Assembly (NCBI GenBank): GCA_902789395.1
Contig: CADANY010000006.1
Location: 62,001-126,000 of the forward strand
Length of the DNA stretch: 64,000 bases
Origin: an uncultured Bacteroidia bacterium
GTDB lineage: Bacteria; Bacteroidota; Bacteroidia; Bacteroidales; UBA932
Reading direction: 5' to 3'
Shown here: positions 52,482 through 62,145 of the stretch, in pieces
Layout of the letters: each line of letters begins with the position of its first letter
How positions within the stretch are numbered: the stretch's first letter is position 1
Translations under genes and position numbers: made by a program
Notes under the pieces: model-generated
The model's input: the letters and a program-made list of their open reading frames with translations, nothing else
Database searches by the model: none
What the model was told of the DNA's origin: nothing

Positions 52482-53950
52482 GGTTTCGAATCTGTATATT
52501 TAAGGATAGGATTCCTCGCCGCAGCGGTTTCGTCAGGACGACGGACCGGCGTATTGTGCGGAGCTTCCTGAAGGATCGCAGGATCTTCGGCTGCTTCCCG
52601 GGCAATTTCACGCATAACGGCGATGAAGGCATCCAGTGTCTCTTTCGACTCCGTCTCCGTCGGCTCAATCATCAGTGCCTGATGGAAAAGAAGCGGGAAG
52701 TAGATCGTCGGGGCATGGAATCCGAAATCAAGAAGCCGTTTGGCGACATCAAGGGTCGTGGCTCCATGGACTTCGTCATGCCCTCCGTCATTGACCAGAC
52801 CGTCAAAGACGAATTCATGTTTGCAAACCCCTTCGATCGGAAGCTTATAAAGATCCTTGAGACTTTCTTTGATATAATTGGCACCCAGGACGGAGAATTC
52901 TCCGACTTTCCTCAGATTCTCCTTGCCGAGCATCAACAGATAGGTATATGCACGGAGGATTACCCCGAAATTGCCCATGAAACCGGAGACCTTGCCCGCC
53001 GAAGTTTCTCTGTCCTGCAGGATGGAGAAAGATCCGTCGTCGCAGCGGACGACTTTCGGAAGCGGAAGGTACGGCTCCAGATACGCAGCGACGCCGACGG
53101 GGCCACTCCCGGGACCGCCTCCGCCATGCGGAGTCGAGAAGGTCTTATGGAGATTCAGGTGCATGATATCAAAGCCCATATCTCCCGGACGGACTACGCC
53201 CATCAGCGGGTTCATGTTCGCCCCGTCGTAGTAGAGAAGACCGCCTGCGGCGTGGACCAGCGAAGCGATTTCCTTGATTTCCGTTTCGAAAAGACCGAGC
53301 GTATTCGGATTGGTCATCATAATACCGGCGACGGTATCGTCGAGCAGCGGTTTGAGATCATTCACGTCGATCCGGCCGTTCTCTTTTGACTTGACGACAA
53401 CGACTTCAAGGCCGCAGACGGCTGCAGAGGCGGGATTCGTACCATGGGCACTATCGGGGACAATGACCTTGGTCCGTCCAAGATCGCCCCGGCAGAGATG
53501 GTACTGCCGCATGACCATAAGCCCGGTCAGCTCTCCATGCGCACCCGCACAGGGATTGAAGGTAAAGGCTGACAGGCCTGTAATCTCGGCTAGCATCCGT
53601 TCCATATTATAGTAGACCTCGAGAACTCCCTGGACTGTCGAGGCATCCTGGAGCGGATGGATCCCGGCGAACGCAGGAAGATTGGCGATTTCCTCATTGA
53701 TCTTCGGATTGTATTTCATCGTACAGCTGCCGAGCGGATAGAAACCCGTATCGACACCGAAGTTCATCTGGGAAAGATTCGTATAATGCCGGACAACATC
53801 CACTTCACTGACTTGCGGAAGAAGCGGAGCTTCAGAACGGGTGAGACTCTTCGGAAGAGGATTAGCGGAGGGGAAACGGTTCTTCGGAAGGGAATACCCG
53901 TTCCTGCCTTCTGCTGAAAGTTCGAATATAAGTTTGTCGTAATACTTCAT
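52472..53950 (-). CDS. gcvPB: Glycine dehydrogenase (decarboxylating) subunit 2
   Basis: A 492-residue PLP enzyme, the C-terminal half of P-protein. K269 in [17 protein letters not shown] is the PLP-linked lysine. Segments [15 protein letters not shown] and [12 protein letters not shown] are typical. With GcvPA it removes CO2 from glycine and passes the aminomethyl group to lipoyl-GcvH. It begins 2 nt after gcvPA ends. The P-protein is split into two genes here, as in many anaerobes and Firmicutes. Confidence 0.96.
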   Translation of the reverse strand: MKYYDKLIFELSAEGRNGYSLPKNRFPSANPLPKSLTRSEAPLLPQVSEVDVVRHYTNLSQMNFGVDTGFYPLGSCTMKYNPKINEEIANLPAFAGIHPLQDASTVQGVLEVYYNMERMLAEITGLSAFTFNPCAGAHGELTGLMVMRQYHLCRGDLGRTKVIVPDSAHGTNPASAAVCGLEVVVVKSKENGRIDVNDLKPLLDDTVAGIMMTNPNTLGLFETEIKEIASLVHAAGGLLYYDGANMNPLMGVVRPGDMGFDIMHLNLHKTFSTPHGGGGPGSGPVGVAAYLEPYLPLPKVVRCDDGSFSILQDRETSAGKVSGFMGNFGVILRAYTYLLMLGKENLRKVGEFSVLGANYIKESLKDLYKLPIEGVCKHEFVFDGLVNDGGHDEVHGATTLDVAKRLLDFGFHAPTIYFPLLFHQALMIEPTETESKETLDAFIAVMREIAREAAEDPAILQEAPHNTPVRRPDETAAARNPILKYTDSKPCE

Positions 53951-53952
53951 GG

Positions 53953-55281
53953 CTAAACCTCCCTGATAATTGAAATCAAACCGTCAACTTCTTCTTTCGT
54001 ACGTCTTTCCGTCACACAGAAAGTCACGATTCCCTCCTCAATCTGCAGAGCGGCGAAATAGCCGGCAGCGAGGAGCTTTTCCTGGAGCTTTTCGACCGGA
54101 ACGAGCGGACGAAGGGCAAACTCCTTCAAGAAGGGTTTCCCGGGGAACGCCTCTTCAAACTTGCCGGTCTCGAGGAGCCGGTCATGGAGATACGCCGCAC
54201 CGGAAGCGCTCAACTGATTGACCTCCCGGAGTCCTTCCGCTCCCATCAGGGAAAGATAGATGGTCACATACAGTGCCATGAGAGACTGGTTGGAGCAGAT
54301 GTTCGATGTCGCTTTTTCACGACGGATATGCTGCTCGCGGGCCTGCAGGGTCAGCACATAGGCGCGTTTGCCCTCTTTGTCGGTCGTCTGCCCGACGATA
54401 CGGCCCGGCATCTTCCTGAGATGCTCTTTTTTTACGGCCATAAAGCCGACATAGGGTCCCCCATACGTGAGGGGAATACCAAGGGACTGTCCGTCTCCGA
54501 CGGCAATATCGGCACCCCATTCCGCCGGGGTCTTGACGACGGCAAGGGCAGACGGATCGCAATATTCAATGAAAAGCGCTTTTTCAGCATGGACCGCATC
54601 GGCGAAACCGGTATGGTCTTCGACGATTCCGTAGCGGTTGACCGAAGGGACGATCACGCCGGCGACATCGCCTTTCGCCAGTTCTGCCTTAAGGCAGTTG
54701 ATGCACGTCTGCCCCCCCATGACAGGGATGAGGCCGATCGCGACCCCGTGGAACTTCGCATAAGTCGATACGACTTTGATTACGCCCGGGAGGAGGGCAC
54801 CGGAAAGCAGGACGCGCGATTTCTTACGCGTGCTCGCCATGGCCATCATCATAGCCTCCGCCGCAGCCGTAGGACCGTCGTACATGGACGCGTTGCTCAC
54901 GTCCATCCCGGTCAGGCTGCAGATCATACTCTGATACTCAAAGATATAACGAAGGGTTCCCTGGGAAATCTCACACTGGTACGGAGTATAGGCCGTCAGG
55001 AACTCGGAGCGGGAAAGAAGATACGGAATAACCGAGGGTGCGTAATGGTCATACGCCCCGGCTCCGACAAAGACCTTCATCGGCCGGTTCTTCGCGGCAA
55101 GCCCGGCAAAGCGTGCACGGACCTCTTCCTCGGAAAGAGCCTCGGGAAGATCATATTCTTCCTTCCGGATAAATTCTTCAGGGACATCACTGTAGAGGTC
55201 TTCCAAACTACGGAGGGAGACCTTTTCCAGCATCGCCTTGATATCTTCTCCGGTATGAGGAAAATAAGCAAACTGTCCCAT
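53953..55281 (-). CDS. gcvPA: Glycine dehydrogenase (decarboxylating) subunit 1
   Basis: A 442-residue subunit, the N-terminal half of P-protein, without the PLP lysine. The start [74 protein letters not shown] and [12 protein letters not shown] are conserved. It forms the heterotetramer with GcvPB. The gene is 4 nt from gcvH and 2 nt from gcvPB, in the middle of the operon. Confidence 0.96.
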   Translation of the reverse strand: MGQFAYFPHTGEDIKAMLEKVSLRSLEDLYSDVPEEFIRKEEYDLPEALSEEEVRARFAGLAAKNRPMKVFVGAGAYDHYAPSVIPYLLSRSEFLTAYTPYQCEISQGTLRYIFEYQSMICSLTGMDVSNASMYDGPTAAAEAMMMAMASTRKKSRVLLSGALLPGVIKVVSTYAKFHGVAIGLIPVMGGQTCINCLKAELAKGDVAGVIVPSVNRYGIVEDHTGFADAVHAEKALFIEYCDPSALAVVKTPAEWGADIAVGDGQSLGIPLTYGGPYVGFMAVKKEHLRKMPGRIVGQTTDKEGKRAYVLTLQAREQHIRREKATSNICSNQSLMALYVTIYLSLMGAEGLREVNQLSASGAAYLHDRLLETGKFEEAFPGKPFLKEFALRPLVPVEKLQEKLLAAGYFAALQIEEGIVTFCVTERRTKEEVDGLISIIREV

Positions 55282-55285
55282 GCCC

Positions 55286-55666
55286 TTATTCTTCGATCAT
55301 CGCCTTGTAGGCCGCTGCATCCATCAGTCCGTCAAGCTCCCCTTTGTCGCTCATGCGGACCTTGATAATCCAGTTCTCAAAAGCATCCTCGTTGACCTTC
55401 TCCGGAGCATCTTCGAGCTCTTCGTTGACTTCGACGACAACACCGGATACAGGAGAATAAAGGTCGCTGGCAGCCTTGACGCTTTCAAGGGCGCCGAACG
55501 TTTCACCCTGACCGATTTCGTCATCGACTTCCGGCATATCGACATAGGTGATTTCTCCCATTTCTTTCTGCGCGAAATCGCTGACTCCGATAATGGCGAT
55601 ATCGCCATCCACTTTTACCCATTCGTGCGACTCCGAATAGAGGAGTCCTTCCATGATTTTACTCAT
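55286..55666 (-). CDS. gcvH: Glycine cleavage system H protein
   Basis: A 126-residue carrier. The lipoyl lysine is K64 in LESVKAASDLYSPVSG. N-terminal LLYSESHEWVKVDGDIAIIGVSDFAQ and C-terminal WIIKVRMSD are usual. It shuttles the aminomethyl group between P, T and L proteins. A lipoate ligase gene lies two genes upstream in the same operon, which suggests that GcvH is loaded from free lipoate. Confidence 0.97.
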   Translation of the reverse strand: MSKIMEGLLYSESHEWVKVDGDIAIIGVSDFAQKEMGEITYVDMPEVDDEIGQGETFGALESVKAASDLYSPVSGVVVEVNEELEDAPEKVNEDAFENWIIKVRMSDKGELDGLMDAAAYKAMIEE

Positions 55667-55684
55667 AATGATTGATTGTTTTGG

Positions 55685-56821
55685 TTACTTTTTATAATTA
55701 GTCTGATAAAATCTCTTCTTGACGACTTTGCCCGGGAAGACCTTCTTGCGGATCCGGATTGAGAGCGGAGTATCCAGGGCTGCATACCGGCTTTCGACAA
55801 GGGCGAAGCAGATGCTCTTGTCAAGACTGATGGAATGATAGCCGGTCGTTACGACACCGACAACGGTCCCGTCTTCGAGTTCGACCGGATATCCGGCTCT
55901 CGGAATGGCCTTATCTTCTATTTCGATGCCGACCAATTTCTTCGGCGCTCCCTCGGACTTCTGAAGAAGCAGGGCCTCTTTTCCGACAAAATCCTTATCG
56001 TACTTGCAGAACATGCCGAGTCCGGCCATGACCGGCGTGATTTCCGGACTGAGTTCATCTCCGTACAGGGGCAGTCCCGCCTCAAATCGAAGGGTATCCC
56101 GGCAACCGAGACCACAGGGAACAACTCCCGCAGCAAGAAGGATATCCCATAAACGGACCGTCTCTTCCGGGGTGGTATACAGTTCGAAACCATCCTCTCC
56201 GGTATACCCGGTCCGGCTGACAATCAAGCGTTTGCCATTGATTTCAGTATCATAGAAAGTATAGAAACCGAGTTCCGCAGCCTCTTTCAGTCCGAGGACT
56301 TCAACAACGGTCTTTTCAGCCTCAGGCCCTTGGACGGCGATCTGCCCCCAACCATCAGAAGCATTGTCGATCCGGCAGTCGAAAGGTTTTCCGGTAACGG
56401 GATTCATCGATGCCTTGGAGAGGATCCATTCATAATCCTTGGCGATATTGGCCGCATTGACGACAAGCAGGAAATGTTCCGGTTCGAACTCCCTGTACAC
56501 AAGCAGGTCGTCAACGACTCCGCCATCGGGGTAACACATCATCCCATAGAGAACCTTGCCCGGTTCGAATCCGCGGATTTCATTGGTGAAAATATAATTG
56601 ACGAACGCCTCCGCTTCGGGACCCTCGACGAATATCTCGCCCATGTGCGAAACATCAAACATCCCCACCTTGCCGCGTACGGCATTGTGCTCCTCGACTA
56701 TCGAGGAATACTGGATCGGCATCATAAACCCGGCGAACGGGCTCATCTTCGCCCCGAGGGCAACGTGTTTCTCGTAAAGACAGGTTTTGCTTAACTGTCC
56801 ATTTTCCATGACTTCAGACAT
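55685..56821 (-). CDS. gcvT: Aminomethyltransferase (glycine cleavage T protein)
   Basis: A 378-residue folate enzyme that moves the aminomethyl carbon onto tetrahydrofolate, releasing ammonia. Conserved segments are GAKMSPFAGFMMPIQYSSI, VGMFDVSHMGE, VSRTGYTGEDGFELY and CGLGCRDTLRFEAGLPLYG. A TTG two codons earlier is possible; the ATG at 56821 is 2 nt after the ligase stop and is preferred. The gcvT-gcvH gap of 18 nt is the largest within the gcv block. Confidence 0.96.
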   Translation of the reverse strand: MSEVMENGQLSKTCLYEKHVALGAKMSPFAGFMMPIQYSSIVEEHNAVRGKVGMFDVSHMGEIFVEGPEAEAFVNYIFTNEIRGFEPGKVLYGMMCYPDGGVVDDLLVYREFEPEHFLLVVNAANIAKDYEWILSKASMNPVTGKPFDCRIDNASDGWGQIAVQGPEAEKTVVEVLGLKEAAELGFYTFYDTEINGKRLIVSRTGYTGEDGFELYTTPEETVRLWDILLAAGVVPCGLGCRDTLRFEAGLPLYGDELSPEITPVMAGLGMFCKYDKDFVGKEALLLQKSEGAPKKLVGIEIEDKAIPRAGYPVELEDGTVVGVVTTGYHSISLDKSICFALVESRYAALDTPLSIRIRKKVFPGKVVKKRFYQTNYKK

Positions 56822-56823
56822 AA

Positions 56824-57864
56824 TCAACGTGTTTCAGTGTAGAAGAATTGATTTAGATTAATATTATTAATATGCTTATTTACAACATCTTGAGAATACT
56901 CCTTCCCGACCAGCACTGAGGAAACTGCCGATTCCAGGTCCCCGAGCGGAACCCCTTCTTTCAGGAAAAAATCGCCGGAAAGGGATATCTGGAAGATCTT
57001 TCCGTCCTGAAGCGTTGACGCAACGACAAGGTCTCCGATGCCGGGAAGACGGACCGTATCCTCGACCGTACAGAGCGGATTCCGTCCTTCGAGAAAAACG
57101 GGATCCAGATAAGCGGATTCGATCCGCCGGATTTCCCGGCAATCACTCTCGGAAAGAATGAGCGGTTCCTTGTCCGCTCCGCTGAGGTCGGCGATCAGAT
57201 GACGTTTGAACGATTCGAGATCCATCGGATGCCCGGCACGGTCAAGCCATTCCCGTACATTTATAACGTGCTGCCGGACGGATGAAACCCCCTTTGACCG
57301 GATCTTTCCGGCAGAAGGGGTAATCGCGGCTTCCATCGCGTCGAAATCGCTGTCAAAAAGGAGCGTCCCATGGACAATGCTGGCTCCCGGCAGATGGAAA
57401 AAGGCATTCCCTGATACCTTCCTCCCGTCAATGAGGATATCATTGCGGCCCGAACGCTCTGCCGGAATGCCGATATGCCTGAGGGCCAGTGCGAGCCGCT
57501 GCAGATAACGGTCGAAGGTAAAGGCCACATCCGTTGCATCGGTCACATATGAGATCATTACGTTCCCATTATCGGAATAAACGCACCCTCCCCCGCTTTT
57601 ACGTCGGAAAAGACGGACCCCATTTTGCCGGCAATACGGCAGGTTGACTTCAGCCTGCATGACTTGGTTCCTCCCGAAAATAACGGTGGGAGGGACTTGC
57701 CAAACGAAAAAAGCCTCACGCCTTCCGTCCGGACCGGGTGCGACGAGCTTTGCAAGATGGGCAGCCAGATACTCTTCCATCGCCAGATAGAAGACCAAAA
57801 GCTCACCGCTCTCGCCTGCATAGAGCCCCGGTGCGACCGGATTGGGAAGACGAACAGATTTCAT
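56824..57864 (-). CDS. lplA: Lipoate-protein ligase A-type enzyme
   Basis: A 346-residue enzyme. The lipoate-binding motif RRKSGGGCVYSDNGN (87-101) and the catalytic lysine region DGRKVSGNAF (K149) are intact, followed by HGTLLFDSD. The C-terminal accessory domain covers about 245-346. It activates free lipoate with ATP and attaches it to carrier proteins, most obviously GcvH. The ATG at 57864 is 2 nt after the SUMF1 stop; an earlier start would overlap that gene by 76 nt. Confidence 0.93.
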   Translation of the reverse strand: MKSVRLPNPVAPGLYAGESGELLVFYLAMEEYLAAHLAKLVAPGPDGRREAFFVWQVPPTVIFGRNQVMQAEVNLPYCRQNGVRLFRRKSGGGCVYSDNGNVMISYVTDATDVAFTFDRYLQRLALALRHIGIPAERSGRNDILIDGRKVSGNAFFHLPGASIVHGTLLFDSDFDAMEAAITPSAGKIRSKGVSSVRQHVINVREWLDRAGHPMDLESFKRHLIADLSGADKEPLILSESDCREIRRIESAYLDPVFLEGRNPLCTVEDTVRLPGIGDLVVASTLQDGKIFQISLSGDFFLKEGVPLGDLESAVSSVLVGKEYSQDVVNKHINNINLNQFFYTETR

Positions 57865-57866
57865 CG

Positions 57867-59396
57867 TTACAACGCAAGTCTGAATCCGATCGTACTCTTG
57901 AAATAAGAAGCCCGGTTCTGCGAACGGTTTGCCGTCCGGCATTTATCCCAGAACGCAGCGGCGCTTCCTCCCCTCATCACGCGGAAATCCAAACCGGACT
58001 CTGTTTTCTCCGGTCCGGAAGGATTGACGGCATCTTCAGCCGAATAGGGGCCGAAATAATCCTGACACCATTCCCAGGCATTTCCTGACATATCATACGT
58101 TCCCAGTTCGTTCGGACGAAGCTGGCCGACAGGACGGGTCTTGAGGTCTTCCTTCTCATTCTGGGCGACCTCGGCAGAACGGTTAGCCCCGGCGAATACA
58201 AATCCCCGGTGCCGCTGCCCACCCCGGGCTGCATACTCCCATTCCGCTTCTGTCGGAAGACGGAACTGTCTGCCCGTCAGCTCATTCAGTCTACGGATGA
58301 ACAACTGAGCATCATACCAGGTAACATTCCCGACAGGATGATTATCGGCTTTCATATTGGGCGGAAGATAGCCCATAACGGCTTTCCAAAGGGCACACGT
58401 AACCTCATATTGTCCTATCTTGAATGTATCCAGCTTAACCTGATGGGCCGGTTTTTCATCATCTTTTGCCAGCTCGAGCTGCTCGATCGTTGCTCCCATC
58501 GTAAAACTTCCCCCCTCTACCGGCATCATCCGGAAAGTAACATCACCGACGGTAAAATCTTCCGCTGCCAGATCGGAAGTCTCCCGCTTACCATGTCCGG
58601 TCAGGATATCCAGGATCTCCTGGGGACATTTCTCACCGGTTGAAATGGCGAGCCGCAATCCGGCAGCTCCGGATTTGGAAGAAGCGAACGCCTGTTTGCG
58701 GGAAGAAATGATGCAGTCTATTTTGGGATCGGCTGCGCTTCCACCGCGGAGGACACGGCTGTCTCCTGACTCCGGCCCAACCGGGTTGATCCCCGGTTCA
58801 TCCCCGAGATCATCTGTCCATACGTCGTTGCACCATTCCCAAACTCCTCCACTCATGTTCTTAATACCCAATTCATTGACAGCACCGGGGCCGTCATTGC
58901 TACCGCTATAGCGGTAACGGAGGGAACGATTGCCGCCCCTTGCGGCAAATTCCCATTCCGCTTCTGTCGGAAGACGAAGCGGGAGCCCTGTCATTTTGGA
59001 AAGTTTGACAGTGAATTTGACCGCATCCTCCCATGAAATACGGGTAACCGGCGCATTCAGTTTTTCTTTCGGACTCGGGTTCGAACCCATTACCGCCTTC
59101 CAGAGTTCTTGGGAGACTTCTTCTTCCCCGATGGCGAAACCATCCAGGAAAACCGGATGGATATCGGGATTCTTGACAACTTTCTGCTCAAAAGTCTCTC
59201 CCATCTGATAGAATCCGGGCGCGACAGGGACCATCTTGAATGACACTCCTCCGGCCGTCAACTCATAGGTCCCATCTTCGGAAAGGTAGGGAGAAAGGTC
59301 AGCGACATCCGCGACGGTAGCGGCATGATTTCCCTGGCAGGATACCCAAAGCAAGGCTGTGAGAGCCGGGATCAGGATTCTGGAAAATATTCTCAT
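57867..59396 (-). CDS. Lipoprotein with two tandem SUMF1/FGE-type domains
   Basis: A 509-residue lipoprotein (ALLWVSC20). Two formylglycine-generating-enzyme-like domains lie at about 50-250 and 275-509, each with RLPTEAEWE(F/Y)AARGG, W-E-W-C and RGGSA blocks. The copper-binding Cys pair of true FGE is not evident, so this is more likely a ligand-binding or structural version, as in gliding-type lipoproteins. The DNA for the two RLPTEAEWE copies shares 26 identical bases (58237-58262 and 58951-58976). It is coupled to the arginase-like gene by a 4-nt overlap. Confidence 0.88.
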   Translation of the reverse strand: MRIFSRILIPALTALLWVSCQGNHAATVADVADLSPYLSEDGTYELTAGGVSFKMVPVAPGFYQMGETFEQKVVKNPDIHPVFLDGFAIGEEEVSQELWKAVMGSNPSPKEKLNAPVTRISWEDAVKFTVKLSKMTGLPLRLPTEAEWEFAARGGNRSLRYRYSGSNDGPGAVNELGIKNMSGGVWEWCNDVWTDDLGDEPGINPVGPESGDSRVLRGGSAADPKIDCIISSRKQAFASSKSGAAGLRLAISTGEKCPQEILDILTGHGKRETSDLAAEDFTVGDVTFRMMPVEGGSFTMGATIEQLELAKDDEKPAHQVKLDTFKIGQYEVTCALWKAVMGYLPPNMKADNHPVGNVTWYDAQLFIRRLNELTGRQFRLPTEAEWEYAARGGQRHRGFVFAGANRSAEVAQNEKEDLKTRPVGQLRPNELGTYDMSGNAWEWCQDYFGPYSAEDAVNPSGPEKTESGLDFRVMRGGSAAAFWDKCRTANRSQNRASYFKSTIGFRLAL

Positions 59397-60079
59397 ATCA
59401 ATAAAGATTTCAATTGGTCGGTTATGTATAGATTTGTCGTCAGGTTGATTCTCTGGTCTTCCGGTTTTCCTCCATTCCTGGATGGTAGTTCCCCACAGAT
59501 ATCAAAACCAACGATATTCTCCGGTGAAGAAAGGGTTTGACGGATAAAACAGAATACATCATCCGGAGAAGAAGTCCCCTGACTCCAGTCCGTTCTTGCG
59601 TAAACGGTCGAAAAGACGTCTTTGTCCAAAGAGACATATACGGGACCGGATATCTTCTCGGGAAACGGGATATAACCATCCGCCCCTACCGTAACGACAT
59701 CCTTCAAGAAAGGATTTTCCCGGCGCATCGCCGCTACCCATCCCCCGCAACTGAGTACTCCGTCAAACGCCGGCTCCTGATCATCTCGATGATGATCGAA
59801 AAGGAGAAGCGTAAACGGTGCTTGAAGCCGCTCACAAAAGAAATAGGTCATGTAGTGATAGTCTCCGCTGTCAATCCAGTGGACCCGGCACTCCGGTTCG
59901 ACGGAAAGCAAAGAAGAACGGATCGCTTCGGCAGCATCCGGAGAGCAGTAACATTTCGTTCCCTCCATAGCAGAAAAATCCAGGATCCGGCAATCGGTTC
60001 CTTTTTGGTAAAGAGCCTCTTCAAAACCCTCTTCCCGGTATACTCCGGTAAAATCTGTTATCAGCATCCTTTGAAACAT
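59393..60079 (-). CDS. Arginase/ureohydrolase-fold protein, short form
   Basis: A 228-residue protein, about 70 shorter than typical arginase or agmatinase. Metal-site blocks are modified but keep their ligands: G72-D-Y-H75 in place of GGDHS, D95-H-H-R-D99 for DAHxD, and S150-L-D-K-D154 for the SxDxD block. A two-metal hydrolase acting on a guanidino or related compound is plausible; the substrate is unknown. It heads the glycine-cleavage run, and its TATATTTG box ends 4 nt before the ATG. An alternative start is 60067. Confidence 0.75.
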   Translation of the reverse strand: MFQRMLITDFTGVYREEGFEEALYQKGTDCRILDFSAMEGTKCYCSPDAAEAIRSSLLSVEPECRVHWIDSGDYHYMTYFFCERLQAPFTLLLFDHHRDDQEPAFDGVLSCGGWVAAMRRENPFLKDVVTVGADGYIPFPEKISGPVYVSLDKDVFSTVYARTDWSQGTSSPDDVFCFIRQTLSSPENIVGFDICGELPSRNGGKPEDQRINLTTNLYITDQLKSLLI

Positions 60080-60083
60080 CTTT

Positions 60084-60091
60084 CAAATATA
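60084..60091 (-). promoter_or_regulatory. -7 box heading the arginase-like/glycine-cleavage run
   Basis: TATATTTG on the minus strand, 4 nt before the ATG at 60079. The expected -33 position holds only TTTC. Confidence 0.55.
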
Positions 60092-60136
60092 AGAATTATA
60101 TTTGGAAAGCGAAAGAAATCATCAGCAACCCCTAAT

Positions 60137-60184
60137 AAAAAGGCAGTTAACAAAAATGTTTCAAGTAATAACATTTTTGTTAAC
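60137..60184 (-). terminator. Rho-independent terminator after the carboxypeptidase-like-domain gene
   Basis: Bases 60146-60159 and 60171-60184 are perfect 14-nt reverse complements around an 11-nt loop, and the stem can extend by GGC/GCC past one bulge. On the minus strand the stem is followed by five Ts (60141-60137). It lies 23 nt after the stop at 60207, well placed to separate it from the next operon. The GTTAAC ends could also be a protein-binding site. Confidence 0.75.
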
Positions 60185-60206
60185 GCCCTGATAACAGAAA
60201 AATCGA

Positions 60207-61436
60207 TTATTTTTTCAGCCGTGATATGGCATGTTCGAGACTTTCCGTCGGCTCGATAATATTGTAGTCTTTCCAAAAATCAGGATCGTCGAAATAAACG
60301 GCTTTATCGGCCAGGGCTTCAGACCCGCGAAACGCTTCAGAGCGAAGGATCGCATCCGGGGATGCTTCAGGATACCGGTTCGTGACAACCATCTCAGCGA
60401 CGGCTGTAAACTCCGTAGCGAACAACTTCCTCCGCCAGTCGCAATTAAACCTGAAAACGGTACGTTGGTAAGAGAGCCGGGTCTTCCCTTCTTCGGTCCT
60501 GTAATGAAGGATGAGGGACATTTCTTTCGGTTTGAAGCGGATACCGGTCGGCTTACTGACCAGCATGGCCTCTGTCGCCTTAACGGGATCAGACACATCA
60601 AGACTCAATTCAATTCTCGTAAACGACAGGGATTCCTGATCGAGATATATTTTCCCAAAATGGAGCGCATAAGGCCTTTCCACGGCGGGAGAAAGACGGA
60701 TCACAAACTGCATCCTCTCATCAATCACCTCAGGTGCAAGGAGTTCCAACCGATACTGCATCAGTTCGGATGGATGTAGGATAAACTGACGGTTCTTGAC
60801 AAGATCCAGTTCGACAGCCATCACGGGGCCTCCCACGACCTTGACGCCAAGCGTGTCGGAAGTACGCGGACTGGTCAGGATCCGGCTCTTGACGATAGCC
60901 GCTCTGTCCCGCCACGCTCCTTTTCGGAAAGAGTTTTTATACATCTTGGTAACAGCTTCTGAAATATAGATGAAACGCTGTCTCTTCTGTACTGTTTCCC
61001 GATAGAAACAGTCAAACAGTTCAGGATCCGAAGGACAGTTTTCAGGAATCAAATCAATGGCTTCCAGCAATAGCGAAACAGGATCGCCGGAATAGACCCT
61101 TGAAGCCTCCAGAAGGAAAGACCCTTTCTTCATCCGGACGGCCATCGGTTTCTCCGGATCAGAAGGTACCGGTTCCGATACGGAATGGTATCCAAGCAGT
61201 GAGAATGAAACGGAAACAGGTTGTGTGTCCGACTTGATGACAAAAACACCATCCTGATTCGTGACCGTAGCATAGCGCGTCCCGGGTAAAGATACGCCGA
61301 CATCTGACAACGGCCTGCCGGTCTCAGCGTCCCGGACCGTTCCTCTGACCGAGAAACGGAGGGAATCACTTTGCGCAAAAGCATCGAATCCGATGCAAAA
61401 ACTAAAGAGAATCAACAATCTGACGAACCATTTCAT
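60207..61436 (-). CDS. Carboxypeptidase-like regulatory-domain protein, DUF5686 N-terminal-like
   Basis: A 409-residue exported protein with signal MKWFVRLLILFSFCIGFDAFAQ. Residues about 28-105 are a CarboxypepD_reg sandwich (VRGTVRDAETGRPLSDVGVSL). The following part (LLEAIDLIPENCPSDPELFDCFYRETVQKRQRFIYISEAV, later FGKIYLDQESLSFTRIELSLD) looks like the middle region of DUF5686-type proteins, but no barrel follows. It may act in the periplasm. It stands alone with its own terminator. A stand-alone barrel of the same broad family is at 37055-38263. Confidence 0.75.
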   Translation of the reverse strand: MKWFVRLLILFSFCIGFDAFAQSDSLRFSVRGTVRDAETGRPLSDVGVSLPGTRYATVTNQDGVFVIKSDTQPVSVSFSLLGYHSVSEPVPSDPEKPMAVRMKKGSFLLEASRVYSGDPVSLLLEAIDLIPENCPSDPELFDCFYRETVQKRQRFIYISEAVTKMYKNSFRKGAWRDRAAIVKSRILTSPRTSDTLGVKVVGGPVMAVELDLVKNRQFILHPSELMQYRLELLAPEVIDERMQFVIRLSPAVERPYALHFGKIYLDQESLSFTRIELSLDVSDPVKATEAMLVSKPTGIRFKPKEMSLILHYRTEEGKTRLSYQRTVFRFNCDWRRKLFATEFTAVAEMVVTNRYPEASPDAILRSEAFRGSEALADKAVYFDDPDFWKDYNIIEPTESLEHAISRLKK

Positions 61437-61516
61437 AGCCTTTGGATTTTTTGCAAGTTAAAGAAAAAACTCATTGTTTGAAAAAAAAGTCGTACTTTTA
61501 CAAAAATATATTATCT

Positions 61517-62125
61517 ATGAAACCCTTTTGGATCCTTATTCCGGTTATCGGTATGCTGTCAGGGTGTATTGACGATCAGTACCGCCTCGACCGGCTGGAC
61601 AATCATTGCCGGGTTTTCAAGAACCTGGAGGTTCCGGTCGGCAATACACGGGAACTTACCCTTGAAGACTTGCTCGGCAAAGATCCCGCAACAATCCCCC
61701 CCAGGGAAGACGGGACCTATCTTGTCCAGATGACAACAGGAATTGAAGATGTCGATGTCAGTCTTTCCAACCTGTCTTTCGAAGAGGCCCAGCTCAGTTT
61801 TACCGCAAAGAGTACGATTCCGCTGGATATTTCCGTCCAGGTTTCCGTGACCGACACGAACGGGGAACCGTTCACGACCAGTCCGGTCCGGATCGAATCG
61901 GACAGCAATCCGGACATTCCGGCCGGTTCGATATCGTCCCCTTCCGTAAGCAGGATCCGGGTCAGTTTGGCCGTCGGGAAAGACCGGCAGATCGGCAGTA
62001 TCCAGATAATGATGGAGGGAAAGACGCCTGCCGGCAAAAAGACGGAAGCGCTCAATAAAGGACAGGGAATCCGCCTGGAGGACATCTACCTCAGCATTCC
62101 CTCCGGTATTCAGCTGTTTGACTGA
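61517..62125 (+). CDS. Small beta-rich lipoprotein of unknown function
   Basis: The ATG at 61517 gives a lipoprotein signal (MKPFWILIPVIGMLSGC, Cys17) and 202 residues; the frame upstream to 61442 is not convincing. The protein is beta-rich, with an immunoglobulin-like stretch (PLDISVQVSVTDTNGEPFTTSPVRIESD). No named family is recognised. The next gene begins 20 nt later, and the pair (surface lipoprotein plus barrel) probably works together. The AT-rich upstream gap (61437-61516) holds TACTTTTA, one base off a -7 box. Confidence 0.6.
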   Translation: MKPFWILIPVIGMLSGCIDDQYRLDRLDNHCRVFKNLEVPVGNTRELTLEDLLGKDPATIPPREDGTYLVQMTTGIEDVDVSLSNLSFEEAQLSFTAKSTIPLDISVQVSVTDTNGEPFTTSPVRIESDSNPDIPAGSISSPSVSRIRVSLAVGKDRQIGSIQIMMEGKTPAGKKTEALNKGQGIRLEDIYLSIPSGIQLFD

Positions 62126-62145
62126 CCTGAAACGATTATTTTACC

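Noticed and set aside
57867..59396. SUMF1 protein as a sulfatase-activating formylglycine enzyme
   Set aside because: It is an anchored lipoprotein with two domains, the active-site Cys pair is not evident, and no sulfatase gene is nearby.
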